A DNA stretch of 64,000 nucleotides, taken from Granulosicoccus sp947495035 (GTDB taxonomy: Bacteria; Pseudomonadota; Gammaproteobacteria; Granulosicoccales; Granulosicoccaceae). This document shows, in pieces, positions 44,561-54,315 of the stretch. Both the position numbers and the translations under genes were made by a program. The notes below the pieces were generated by a model. It saw nothing but the letters and a program-made list of their open reading frames with translations. It was not told the origin of the DNA and ran no database searches. Position 1 is the first letter of the stretch; every line of letters starts with the position of its first letter. The DNA lies in NCBI RefSeq assembly GCF_050589605.1, contig NZ_JBNGOO010000010.1; one strand, written 5' to 3'.

Positions 44561-47500
44561 TCATGATGCGAGAACGTTGGTCAATTCCCGGTTCGTACTC
44601 ACCAGGCGTTGCGCAACGACTTGCAATACCTGATACCCCATCGCACTGTTGGACTGCAGCATATCCATGAAGGCGTCCTTTTCCAGCCTCAGAACACCCA
44701 GATCGGTCACGGCCTGTACCGAGGCAGTACGGGGTTCGTCCGAGAGCATGGCAAGCTCCCCGATCACCTCATCTTCGCCACATTCCCTGACCACTCTGTG
44801 CGAACTGCCCTGTGCAATCAGGATTTTCGCCTTGCCCTCCATGATGACATAGAGACAATCGGCTTCATCCCCCTGCCGGAAAAGGTATTCTTCCCGGGAA
44901 AACCCGATCGCATCACAATGGCGAGCCAGAATCATCAGATGCGGATCATCCATCAGACGAAACAGTGGAATGCTCTTGAGCAAGGCCAGCTTCTTGTCCT
45001 CCTCGACCGTGAATGGCTGACGTGCCGTCTCTGCATTGGCTTCCTCGCTGGCGACTGGCTCATCGTCGCTCTGTGTCCCCACCTCCTCGATCTTGTCGAT
45101 CTTGCCGGACTTCAGATAGGCTACTCGATCAAACAGGGGCAGAAACCGTGCCTGATTGTCGACCCAGAACAGACTCAGCGTCGGGTACTGTCGTTTCACA
45201 TTCCCCAGAATTCGCTCCATCTCCTCGCTATCCAGTCCGCCCAGTCCTTCGTTGACGATGAGCACTCTGGGCTTTTTCAGTAACGCTCTGGCCAGCAACA
45301 GCTTCTGTCGCTGCGAGACCGGCAGCAATCCGCCGGCAAGTCCCGCCGGTGCAGAGAGACCGATATCCAGGATCGGCGAAATCAGATTCAGGTGTCTCAG
45401 TACATCCACGATGAGCTGATACACCTTGTTTTCCGCCCCGAGACGGCCGAATACCACACGCCCGAAGATGATGTTTTCCACCAGTGGCGCGTTGGCGTTG
45501 TATCGATCGGGCGCGAAGAAATCGATCTGCTGTCGCGACGCCTCATCCAGCTCCCCGGCAAACCGTTGCCGCAAGATCAGAACCTTTTCCTTGGCCGCTT
45601 CATCGAGAATGCCAAGTCTGTGACGGCCACGAATCAGATTGTAGGGCAGAGAACGCAGCAGCTTGCGATCAGCGGCATCCAGGCGACCGATATCCCCTTT
45701 CTTTTCCATGACCCCGAGAATGCGCTTGAGCCTGGGCAGGTCCTCGGCTTCGATGAAGTTGTAACGGTCAAAGAATTCATGACCCGGGGGCAGGTCGGAG
45801 AACAGCTCCACGATGGTGGTCGCCGACGTGACCGCGGCCTCATCCAGCGTCTGGCTGAGGCCATATTCGTCCAGCAGAGCACGCAAGACGGGATGCTCTG
45901 CCAGCCCCTCTGCCGAGAACTTGTCGTCACAGGAAGCCCCGAACAGGATGTTGTCTGCCAGAGATGCGTTGTCGTTGTACTGCTCGGGATCGAGAAATTC
46001 GACCAGCGACTCCAGTCCGTCACTCTGCACTCGTTCCTTGAACAGTTGTCTGGCCTCGATGACCCGGTCTGTCAATTCCGGAAACCGATCAGGCTCGATC
46101 GTGCGCTCGAGGGCGTAGCGTACCAGGTCCTCCTCGACTTCCACGGTCTGCAGTATTTCATCGAGCCGTTGTGTCAGCAGGTCCGCGTTATCGACACCAG
46201 CACTGCGATGATCCACCCAGTCCGCGTTGATGGCCACGTCGCTGTTTCCCGACAGGCGAGCCTCTTCCTGCCAGTTCTTGAAACAGATATCGTCATCGAT
46301 CACCATGTCATCGATCAGCCCTTCCTGTGGCTGATATTTCAGGCTGAGCAGTACATTGTCTCTGATCGATCCGGAAAACAGATAGGAGTCATGACCGACA
46401 TAGCTCACCGCACGCCCCGTGGTGACCCTCGGAATTCGGGTGACATCCTGATCGGCCAGCAGGATCTTGCCACTGGAAGGGTAGGTCAGCCTGGCAAACA
46501 TCTGTGCCAGGCCATTCTTGCCACTGTTGCCGGTACCCACCAGACTGATCCAGTCTCCGCTGTTCATGGACAGCGAGACATTGTTGATCTCCCGTATGCC
46601 GTCATGCCGCTTGAGGCTGACATTGCTTGCTGCAACCGGCAGCTCCTTCAGCTCTTCCAGCCATTGCGGACTGAACGATTCTTCGCTGGCAACCGGTTCG
46701 TCATCGAGTGCGAATTGCTCGGTGAGAATGGTGTAACGCATGCGTGCATCGGCCTGTCCCTGATACCAGGCCAGCAGCTCCTTCCAGGGCGGCGAGAGGT
46801 CCTTGTAGGCAGCAACGGCGGCCACCAGGGCGCCAATGGTCATTTCTCCGCGGATGACCAGCAGGCCGCCGATGAGAAAGAAGAGAAACGGTGTCAACTG
46901 GGCGATGGAGTTGTTGAGAAACTTGATGAAGAACTTCATCCGATAGATCTTCACCCGGATGTTGAAGATCCCGCCCAGCAGCTTGGAGAAGTGATCCTTG
47001 TAGAAACTGCTGTTGTCGTTGATGTGAATTTCGTTGATGCCGGCAACAACCTCTCCGAGGTTCTCGGCCAGATTGCGCAGTCGCACCGTGCGCTGGCGAT
47101 TCAGGAGGTTCACTCTCTTCTGCAGCTTGGGGATCAACCAGGCTTGCAGCGGGTACAGTGCAATGGCAGCCAGTCCCAGCTTCCAGTCCTGCACGAACAT
47201 GAAGACCAGAATGGTCAGCAACATGCCGCCCTGATACAGTGGCAGCGAGTAGGCTTCACCGATGAAGCCGCCAAGAGGTTCGGTTTCCTGATTCACCATG
47301 GACACCAGCTCCCCCTGACTGGTGCTGCGAAACCTGGCCAGCGGAAATCGCATGATGCGTTCGATCAACTGCAGGCGCATTCGCCTGAGCATGCGCTCTC
47401 CCAGCGTGCCGCGATAGATGTTGATGACCAGTTTGAAGCCGCTGTTGACCAGTACCAGAAAGAGGAACAGAAAACAGAGGAACAGCAGATAGGGCACCTG

Positions 47501-47710
47501 CTCCAGCGATCCGAAGGTGAACGTGTAGCCGGCAAACTCGAGTGCGATATCAACGGGAAAATCGGAGCCACTGATGGCATCGTTGATGATTGTCTTGGGA
47601 AGGTCCAGGCTCAGGTAATAGAAGGGGAACGACAATGCGGTCATCAGAACCAGAATGATCTGCTGCCGTTTGCTGTAACGGAGAATGTAGGCAAACAAGC
47701 CGTCTTCCAT
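44561..47710 (-). CDS. ABC exporter with degenerate, expanded ATPase domain and C-terminal cNMP-binding domain
   Basis: A 1049-residue protein. Residues 1-330 form a type I exporter membrane domain. The nucleotide-binding domain (about 360-870) is much longer than normal: Walker A is GTGNSGKNG (about 393; GKN replaces GKS/T), the signature LSGGQ reads LPVSQ (about 798), and Walker B is VLIVNEGLGGLD, where Asp is replaced by Asn. Between Walker A and the signature are about 370 extra residues with three Q-loop-like elements. A cNMP-binding domain (about 917-1043) ends the protein. Substrate export with altered ATPase control is possible. It is next to the RiPP cluster, so it may export the product; the inference rests on position only. 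Confidence 0.8.
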   Translation of the reverse strand: MEDGLFAYILRYSKRQQIILVLMTALSFPFYYLSLDLPKTIINDAISGSDFPVDIALEFAGYTFTFGSLEQVPYLLFLCFLFLFLVLVNSGFKLVINIYRGTLGERMLRRMRLQLIERIMRFPLARFRSTSQGELVSMVNQETEPLGGFIGEAYSLPLYQGGMLLTILVFMFVQDWKLGLAAIALYPLQAWLIPKLQKRVNLLNRQRTVRLRNLAENLGEVVAGINEIHINDNSSFYKDHFSKLLGGIFNIRVKIYRMKFFIKFLNNSIAQLTPFLFFLIGGLLVIRGEMTIGALVAAVAAYKDLSPPWKELLAWYQGQADARMRYTILTEQFALDDEPVASEESFSPQWLEELKELPVAASNVSLKRHDGIREINNVSLSMNSGDWISLVGTGNSGKNGLAQMFARLTYPSSGKILLADQDVTRIPRVTTGRAVSYVGHDSYLFSGSIRDNVLLSLKYQPQEGLIDDMVIDDDICFKNWQEEARLSGNSDVAINADWVDHRSAGVDNADLLTQRLDEILQTVEVEEDLVRYALERTIEPDRFPELTDRVIEARQLFKERVQSDGLESLVEFLDPEQYNDNASLADNILFGASCDDKFSAEGLAEHPVLRALLDEYGLSQTLDEAAVTSATTIVELFSDLPPGHEFFDRYNFIEAEDLPRLKRILGVMEKKGDIGRLDAADRKLLRSLPYNLIRGRHRLGILDEAAKEKVLILRQRFAGELDEASRQQIDFFAPDRYNANAPLVENIIFGRVVFGRLGAENKVYQLIVDVLRHLNLISPILDIGLSAPAGLAGGLLPVSQRQKLLLARALLKKPRVLIVNEGLGGLDSEEMERILGNVKRQYPTLSLFWVDNQARFLPLFDRVAYLKSGKIDKIEEVGTQSDDEPVASEEANAETARQPFTVEEDKKLALLKSIPLFRLMDDPHLMILARHCDAIGFSREEYLFRQGDEADCLYVIMEGKAKILIAQGSSHRVVRECGEDEVIGELAMLSDEPRTASVQAVTDLGVLRLEKDAFMDMLQSNSAMGYQVLQVVAQRLVSTNRELTNVLAS

Positions 47711-47996
47711 CTAGTACAACCCTTGTAGTGACCTGGTACGATTCAGCCAGCACTCAGACCGACCATTGCATCCGCGACACGCGCGTCTCTGGCAAGACGG
47801 CATGCCGCACAACCATACCAGACCCTCGCAAGCCTGTATCATTGACCGTCTCGGCCTGCCGGAGGCATGAGCCGTCTGCCGCGGGCTGACCAAGAAACGA
47901 AATTCGGTTCGTCTGCTCTTTTTCGCTTGCGATTCCACCCGCTTCCGCGCAGCATTGGCCGATTTCCCAGGTCCGGTATAGGACGCTCAATCGGTC

Positions 47997-49808
47997 ATGT
48001 CGAATCTCGATCCCGTTTTTCATCCCGGCAACTGGATAGCCGCACATCAGGCAGCCATCGCGCTGCTGCTACTGATCGTGCTGCTGGTGGCCTTCTTCGT
48101 GGAGCGCTACCCGGCGGAAGTCACGGCCATGGCCGCCGCCAGTGTCTTCGTGCTGCTGGGCTTTGTCTCGACGGACGACGTCCTGAGTGTCTTCTCCAAT
48201 CCCGCGCCCATCACCATCGCTGCCATGTTCGTCATTTCCGGCGCCCTGGTCAGAACCGGACTGCTCGATGCGCTTGCCACCGTGTTCATCCACCACGCCC
48301 GCCACCGACCATTGCCCACGATTGCCTTGTTCCTGCTGGCCACGATGGCAAGTTCAGCCTTCATCAACAATACACCGATCGTGCTCATTCTCATTCCGGT
48401 GGTCATCCGTCTGGCGCAATCCATGGACATCGCGTCGACGCGGCTTCTGATTCCACTCTCCTATGCTGCCGTTCTGGGCGGTACCTGCACCCTCATAGGC
48501 ACCTCGACCAATCTGCTGGTCGACGGTGTGGTCAGGGAAGCGGGCCTGCGGCCTTTCACGCTGTTCGAGATCGCGCCCGTCGGCATCTCCGTGGCCATTG
48601 CCGGCGGGCTGTTGCTGCTGCTGCTTGGTCCCATTCTGCTACCCAACAGACCAGCGGGGAAGAAGGGATCGGACATCAGTGAATCCGAATTCCTGTCGGA
48701 AGTGACAATACTGGAAAACCATCCGGACCTGGGCAAGGCCCTGTCCCAGCTGGCGGATCTCAAACGACCCGGCATACAGATCAAGGGCGTTCGCAGCGGC
48801 GGTCTCATCATGCGCAGCCACTACAACGAGCACCTGGTGGCCGCGGGCGACCGAATCATCCTGACCGCCTCAACCTCCGAGTTGCTGACACTGCGCAACA
48901 AGGCAGGACTGAGGGTCGGCATGCGCCATACTCAGGACAACGAGTCCTCGGAAAAGCCCGTGATTGCCGAGGCGATCGTGACACCGCTGCGATCGGCTCG
49001 CGGCGAGCGCATCGTGAACCTGGCACTCGGCCGTCGCCATGGGCTGCGTGTTCTGGGGGTCTACCGCCACGGCGAGGCCGCCGGCCCTGACCTGTCAACG
49101 ATACGCCTGCAGGCCGCCGACAGACTGCTGATGGAAGGTCCGCCGGCAGGCTTCGACTCGCTGGCCATGAAAGGCGATCTGGCATCCATATCGCGTACCA
49201 ATGAGCGCGCCTTCAGACGCCATCATGCTCCGGCCGCCTTCCTGATCCTGATGGCCGTCGTATTGCTCGCAGCCTTCGATATCATGAGCATCAGCATTCT
49301 GGCCATGCTGGCGGTGTCGGTTCTGCTGCTGATGCGCTGCATCGACAACGATGAAGCCTGGGCCTCGATGGACCTGTCCGTGCTGGTGCTCATCTGTGCC
49401 ATGCTGGTGGTCGGACTGGGACTGCAGAACACGGGAGCGGTCAATCTGATCGTCGATGCCGTCGCGCCGCTGCTATCCACCCTGCCACCGTTTGCCACAC
49501 TGGTACTGATCTATGTCATGGCATCGATTCTGACCGAGCTGGTCACCAACAATGCCGTTGCCGTGGTTCTGACCCCCATCGCCATCGGTCTGGCCGAACA
49601 GTCCGGCGTGGATGCCCGCAGTCTGGTCGTCGCCGTGATGATCGGCGCCAGTGCCAGCTTCGCCACCCCCATCGGCTATCAGACCAACACCCTGGTTTAT
49701 GGTGCGGGAAACTATCGCTTCAGTGATTATCTGAAAGTCGGTATCCCCATGAATATCGTGGTGGGTGTCGTGGCACTGCTGGCCATCAGCGTGTTCTTCC
49801 CCCTGTAG
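47997..49808 (+). CDS. SLC13/ArsB-like permease with two RCK_C (TrkA-C) domains
   Basis: A 603-residue transporter. Transmembrane segments at each end (about 15-200 and 415-600) flank a soluble pair of TrkA-C domains (about 220-300 and 310-400; GDRIILTAST and ADRLLMEGP). SSAFINNTPIVLILIPVV and ITELVTNNAVAVVLTPIAIGLA are the two conserved helical hairpins of the family. The architecture is the SLC13-type Na+/anion permease group (YfbS-like). Substrate could be sulfate or a dicarboxylate. It is transcribed divergently from the ABC exporter with a 286-base gap. Confidence 0.85.
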   Translation: MSNLDPVFHPGNWIAAHQAAIALLLLIVLLVAFFVERYPAEVTAMAAASVFVLLGFVSTDDVLSVFSNPAPITIAAMFVISGALVRTGLLDALATVFIHHARHRPLPTIALFLLATMASSAFINNTPIVLILIPVVIRLAQSMDIASTRLLIPLSYAAVLGGTCTLIGTSTNLLVDGVVREAGLRPFTLFEIAPVGISVAIAGGLLLLLLGPILLPNRPAGKKGSDISESEFLSEVTILENHPDLGKALSQLADLKRPGIQIKGVRSGGLIMRSHYNEHLVAAGDRIILTASTSELLTLRNKAGLRVGMRHTQDNESSEKPVIAEAIVTPLRSARGERIVNLALGRRHGLRVLGVYRHGEAAGPDLSTIRLQAADRLLMEGPPAGFDSLAMKGDLASISRTNERAFRRHHAPAAFLILMAVVLLAAFDIMSISILAMLAVSVLLLMRCIDNDEAWASMDLSVLVLICAMLVVGLGLQNTGAVNLIVDAVAPLLSTLPPFATLVLIYVMASILTELVTNNAVAVVLTPIAIGLAEQSGVDARSLVVAVMIGASASFATPIGYQTNTLVYGAGNYRFSDYLKVGIPMNIVVGVVALLAISVFFPL

Positions 49809-49819
49809 CAACCGGCTGG

Positions 49820-52285
49820 CTACTTGCGACGTTTGGCGTGAGTCGTCGGCTTGGCGGCCAGCGGGTCATCCGGCCAGACGTGTCTGGGGTAGCGTCCAGC
49901 CATCTCCTTCCTGACAGCCGGGTAGCTGCTCGTCCAGAAATTGGCCAGATCCTCGGTAATCTGCACGGGACGTCTGGCCGGTGACAGCAGTTCGACCTTG
50001 AGCGGAATACGTCCCTTGGCCACGGTCGGATTTTCGGCACAACCGAGCATCTCCTGCAGGCGTACCGACAATACCGGATTGCCCGCTTGCACATAGCTCA
50101 GACTGATCTTCGACCCGCTGGGTACCGTGTAGCGCCGTGGCAGCCATTCATCCATCATGACTTGCTGGGGATATTCCAGCAGACTGTGCAGAATTCTCGA
50201 CAGGTCCAGCTGACGCAGTGACATCATGGTGCCCAGGCCCGTCAACCAGGGCAGCAGCCAGCTCTCCAGCTGCTGTAACAGTGATTCATCGTCCACGGCC
50301 GGAAATTCATTCACCGCTCCCGCAGGCCCGAGCTCACGCATGCGCAGCACCCGTGCCTGCCATTCCCGGCAGTCATCCGTCCACGGCAGGCAGTCCAGGC
50401 CCTGCGAACGGACCCCGGCCAGCAGGGCTGCCGCGCGGTCGTCGGGGCTGATTTGACTCATGGGACGTGAGTCGATCAGCAACTTGCCCAACATGATGCG
50501 GCGCTCGGCCAGGACTCGCTGTTGCCGCTCATCCCAGTCCAGATGCGATACGGACGCAAATAGTTCCGGGCAGCAACGCTGCAGTTCATCCATGTCCAGC
50601 GACACGGCCTTGAACACACGTGCCTGACTACCGGCGCCGCCCAGCTGCGCGACCACCAGCCAGTGACTGTGTGCCAGCGGATCCTCGCTGTCGATAACGG
50701 CGCCTGCGCCACAGGCCAGCAGCAGCCTGCCCGGTGTGCCAGGGCGACGTTGCGCGATCCAGTCCGGGTAGGCCTGCGCCAACAACACGGCCAACGAGGG
50801 TGCCGACGACGTCGCTGCGGTGCTCGACGGTGCCAGTCTCTGCACAAGCTGGCTCACCCGTCGCTGCTGCGTGGCAGACAGCCGGCGCTTGAGTACCGCT
50901 TCCAGATCCACACCGCTGGCACCACGCGGCGGCTCTTCCAGCCACACGGCCAGTCGACAGGCCTGCTCGAGTCCACCCGCTGACGCCGCCCACAACAGCA
51001 TGTGTGCCAGGCGAGGATGCACTGGCAAGGCAACCGCAGCACGCCCCTGTGGTGTCAACTGGCCACTGTCCCAAAGCCCCAGGCTGACCAGCAGATCCTC
51101 GGCTCTGGACAGGGCCGCCGCCGGTGGTGGTTCCAGCCAGGGCAGCTCATCGGCAACCGCGGCACCCCACAATCCCAGTTCCAGCAACAGGGGCGCCAGG
51201 TCGGCCCGCAGGATTTCCGGTTGCCAGTGTTGGGCACGCCGAGCGTGTCCTTCTTCGCTCCACAGGCGGTAGCAGCAACCCGCCGTGGTCCGACCCGCAC
51301 GCCCGGCTCGCTGCGTGGCACTGGCCTGACTGGCCATGACGGTTTCCAGACGCTGGGCGCCTGTGCTGCTGTCCAGACGACCGCGCCGCTCGAGCCCGGA
51401 ATCCACGACAACCCGAACCCCGTCTATCGTGATGGAAGTCTCGGCCAGACTGGTCGCCAGAATGACCCGACGAACTCCCGCTGTCGCCGGTGCCGTGGCC
51501 TTGCGCTGCTCGCCCGCACTCACCCCACTGTGAAGACAATGCAGGACCGTCCCCTCGTCGAACCTGCCCTGCAGCAGATTGGCCGTGCGATTGATTTCCG
51601 CCACGCCGGGCAAGAAGGCCAGGACATCGCCCTCCTGTTCAGCCAGCGCACGCAGCACGGTACCGACGATACGCTGCGGCAATGGGTCACGCTGCTCCCC
51701 CACCCAGATGATGTCGACCGGGTGCTGGCGTACCGAGCAGTGAAACTGTCTGGCAGCTCCCAGATGCGTCTGGATGTCATCGGTCTGCAGAGTTGCCGAC
51801 ATCAAGAGCAGGCGCAGATCGTCACGCAGTGCCTGTTGCACTTCCAGGCACAGTGCCAGACCGACATCGGCGTGCAGACTGCGTTCGTGAAATTCATCGA
51901 AGATCACCAGGGCGATCCCGTCCAGCGACGGGTCTTCCTGCAGCAGGCGCGTCAATACACCCTCGGTCACCACCTCCAGCTGTGTCTGAGCAGACACACG
52001 CGTCTCGCCACGCATGCGCAGACCGATACGTTGCCCCAGCGGCTCACCCAGATGAAAAGCCAGACGCTCTGCCACCGAACGCGCCGCCAGGCGTCTGGGC
52101 TCCAGCAGAATGATCCTGCCACCCACCGCCCCCTGCAGCAGCAATGCCAGCGGCAGGCCGGTACTCTTGCCGGCGCCAGGTTCAGCGCGCAGCAGCACAT
52201 TGCCAGTGGACAGAGCCTGCGCAACCTCATCGGCCAGTGCCAGAACCGGTAGCGAACTCAACGCACTGGGCAAGGTCTTGCTCAT
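49820..52285 (-). CDS. hrpB: ATP-dependent helicase HrpB
   Basis: About 821 residues, the standard HrpB length. Walker A LRAEPGAGKST lies near residue 35, the DEAH-like box is FDEFHERSLHADVGLAL, motif III SATL follows, and motif VI is QRAGRAGRTTAGCCYRL. A DUF-type C-terminal region with PRRYTVPSGSKISLSY completes the HrpB family. The ATG at 52285 overlaps the stop codon of the upstream ElyC/YdcF-like gene by four bases. The role of HrpB is poorly understood; it is a DExH-family nucleic acid helicase. Confidence 0.93.
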   Translation of the reverse strand: MSKTLPSALSSLPVLALADEVAQALSTGNVLLRAEPGAGKSTGLPLALLLQGAVGGRIILLEPRRLAARSVAERLAFHLGEPLGQRIGLRMRGETRVSAQTQLEVVTEGVLTRLLQEDPSLDGIALVIFDEFHERSLHADVGLALCLEVQQALRDDLRLLLMSATLQTDDIQTHLGAARQFHCSVRQHPVDIIWVGEQRDPLPQRIVGTVLRALAEQEGDVLAFLPGVAEINRTANLLQGRFDEGTVLHCLHSGVSAGEQRKATAPATAGVRRVILATSLAETSITIDGVRVVVDSGLERRGRLDSSTGAQRLETVMASQASATQRAGRAGRTTAGCCYRLWSEEGHARRAQHWQPEILRADLAPLLLELGLWGAAVADELPWLEPPPAAALSRAEDLLVSLGLWDSGQLTPQGRAAVALPVHPRLAHMLLWAASAGGLEQACRLAVWLEEPPRGASGVDLEAVLKRRLSATQQRRVSQLVQRLAPSSTAATSSAPSLAVLLAQAYPDWIAQRRPGTPGRLLLACGAGAVIDSEDPLAHSHWLVVAQLGGAGSQARVFKAVSLDMDELQRCCPELFASVSHLDWDERQQRVLAERRIMLGKLLIDSRPMSQISPDDRAAALLAGVRSQGLDCLPWTDDCREWQARVLRMRELGPAGAVNEFPAVDDESLLQQLESWLLPWLTGLGTMMSLRQLDLSRILHSLLEYPQQVMMDEWLPRRYTVPSGSKISLSYVQAGNPVLSVRLQEMLGCAENPTVAKGRIPLKVELLSPARRPVQITEDLANFWTSSYPAVRKEMAGRYPRHVWPDDPLAAKPTTHAKRRK

Positions 52286-53034
52286 CGTGACAGGCGGTAC
52301 CACAGCATGCCGACGTACTCGTGCACCGCCCAGTCCGCATCCGACAGGTGCAGGGAGTTGAATCGATACCAAGGCGCATCGACCACGCGGAAATCGGTCG
52401 GGGCCATGCTGTAGGCCACAGGCTGACCACTCAACAGCATGGCCGCCCTGGGCAGATGCATGGCACTGCTGACCACCACCAGACGACCACTCGCGGTGCC
52501 GTTGTGCTGCATCCACTGCAGAGCGGCCGCGATCTCATCGTCGGTATCGCGGGCCTCCTCGGAGAGAACCAGCCGCGATTCATCCATACCCAGAGCCAGC
52601 GCCATATTGCCCATGGTGCGTGCGTGCGAGAGCTCGCTACGGAATCTGGCACCGCTGGTCATCAACATCGCCTGCGGCCGGGTTTTCCACAATCGTACTG
52701 CTTCACTCAGTCGCGACAGAGCGGACGCCATCAGTATGCTGTTGGGCGGTCGATCCGGTACCCAGTGATGACCGGAGCCTAGCACCAGAACCAGTTCGGT
52801 ATCCTCGGGCAGGCTCTGCATGACCGGATACCGGTTTTCCAGCGACCCCAGAATGGTATTGGACACCGGCGCCGAGGACAGTGCCAGCAGCGACAGGGTG
52901 ATCAGCAGTATGCCCAGGCGAGCCAGGCGTGGCCACCGTCCCAGCAATGCCACGCCGATCAACAGGGCCACGAAGGCGCCGGGAATGATGTGTACGACAT
53001 TGCTGAGGACCTTCTTCAGCAGAAAGGCATCCAT
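52282..53034 (-). CDS. ElyC/YdcF (DUF218) family membrane protein
   Basis: About 250 residues. It starts MDAFLLKKVLSNVVHIIPGAF, then two hydrophobic helices (about 12-30 and 36-55), then the DUF218 domain with LVLVLGSGH, LMTSGA and VVVSSAMHLPRAAMLL. ElyC-type proteins affect lipid carrier or envelope polysaccharide metabolism in Escherichia coli. It overlaps the hrpB start by four bases, so the two are co-transcribed. A start at 53079 is possible but less like family members. Confidence 0.8.
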   Translation of the reverse strand: MDAFLLKKVLSNVVHIIPGAFVALLIGVALLGRWPRLARLGILLITLSLLALSSAPVSNTILGSLENRYPVMQSLPEDTELVLVLGSGHHWVPDRPPNSILMASALSRLSEAVRLWKTRPQAMLMTSGARFRSELSHARTMGNMALALGMDESRLVLSEEARDTDDEIAAALQWMQHNGTASGRLVVVSSAMHLPRAAMLLSGQPVAYSMAPTDFRVVDAPWYRFNSLHLSDADWAVHEYVGMLWYRLSR

Positions 53035-53309
53035 GGTGAATCCGGACTGGCTGGCGGTAAGGGCGTGATTGTACGGCAATCATCAACGCCTGGAATCCCG
53101 ACAGACGATGCCTGTCAGCCGTGCACAGGCACTGCGGCTGCCTGCCTGCCGCCTGCGCTCCGGCGGCGTCTGCCGGCCTGTGTCACGAACTCTTCCCCGG
53201 TACACTATCCTGACGGTGCAGTCAGGCAGGCTGCCCCCTTTGTGGCTCGCTGACACAGAACCACAGCCAGCTGGATTTCCTTGAGAACAGATACGAGAGC
53301 AATCAGACC

Positions 53310-54197
53310 ATGCGAATTCTCTTCACGGGCGGTGCCGGCAAGGCCGGACGCCATGTCGTACCCTACCTGATGAACAATGGCCACCGAGTCGTCAATGTCG
53401 ACAAGGTCGCGCTGGAGCTGCCCGGTGTTGACAATCTGATTGCGGATATCACGGACTCGGGACAGATGTTCAATGCCATGTCCGCCTACGCCAACTTCGA
53501 CGAACTGGAGCCTGGCACCGGCGTACCGGTTTACGATGCCGTGGTCCACTTTGCCGCAGTACCACGCATTCTGATCAACCCGGACAACGAGACCTTCCGG
53601 GTCAACACCATGGGAACCTACAACGTCATCGAGGCCGCGGTGAAGATGGGTATTCGCAAGATCATCATTGCCTCATCGGAGACTACCTATGGCGTCTGCT
53701 TTGCCGATGGCCGAGCGGATCCTCATTGCCTGCCGCTCGACGAAGACTACGACGTCAACCCCATGGACAGCTATGGCCTGTCGAAAGTCCTGAACGAGCA
53801 GACTGCCCGTGCCTTCCAGCGTCGCTCAGGTGCCGATATCTATGCACTGCGCATCAGCAATGTGATGGAGCCGCATGATTACGCCCGCTTTGCCGATTTT
53901 CTGCAAGACCCCGGGCAGCGTCGCCGCAGCTTCTTCGGCTACATCGATGCTCGTGACCTGGGGCAGATCGTGAACCGTTGTCTGCAGGCCGACGGACTCG
54001 GCTATCAGGTGTTCAATGCCGGGAATGACACCAATGTGGCAAACCAGTCCGCCGCTGAACTGGCCGCCGAGTATTTTCCCGGGGTAGCACTCACGCGAGA
54101 GCTGGTCGGTCATGAAGCCCTGTTCTCGAACAGGAAGATTCGTGACGTATTGGGATTCGTCGAGGAACACAACTGGCGACAATATGTGACCTCCTGA
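53310..54197 (+). CDS. NAD-dependent epimerase/dehydratase (extended SDR)
   Basis: A 295-residue extended short-chain dehydrogenase. The NAD motif is TGGAGKAGRHVV near the start (TGGxGxxGR), and the catalytic YxxxK reads YGLSKV (about 157) preceded by SSETTYG. A cofactor-binding Asp is in VNVDKVAL. The substrate is likely a sugar nucleotide or similar polyol, unspecified. It is the first gene of a group of metabolic genes but is transcribed away from the next gene. Confidence 0.85.
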   Translation: MRILFTGGAGKAGRHVVPYLMNNGHRVVNVDKVALELPGVDNLIADITDSGQMFNAMSAYANFDELEPGTGVPVYDAVVHFAAVPRILINPDNETFRVNTMGTYNVIEAAVKMGIRKIIIASSETTYGVCFADGRADPHCLPLDEDYDVNPMDSYGLSKVLNEQTARAFQRRSGADIYALRISNVMEPHDYARFADFLQDPGQRRRSFFGYIDARDLGQIVNRCLQADGLGYQVFNAGNDTNVANQSAAELAAEYFPGVALTRELVGHEALFSNRKIRDVLGFVEEHNWRQYVTS

Positions 54198-54315
54198 TCG
54201 CCCCCTGTCACGCGGTGCTCGGTGGGCCATTCACAAGCTGCCCGAACTCCCTCCCGGAACCTCGGGATCCGTTGCTGCAAGCCGGGCCGGGATTCGCTTT
54301 CCCGGCCCAACTTGA

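Noticed and set aside
45392..47728. A 778-codon plus-strand frame opposite the ABC exporter gene
   Set aside because: It is antisense to a gene with clear ABC and cNMP domains and shows no family motif; its length results from codon bias in the GC-rich coding strand.
51002..52252. A 416-codon plus-strand frame opposite hrpB
   Set aside because: hrpB on the minus strand carries complete helicase motifs; the opposite frame has none.
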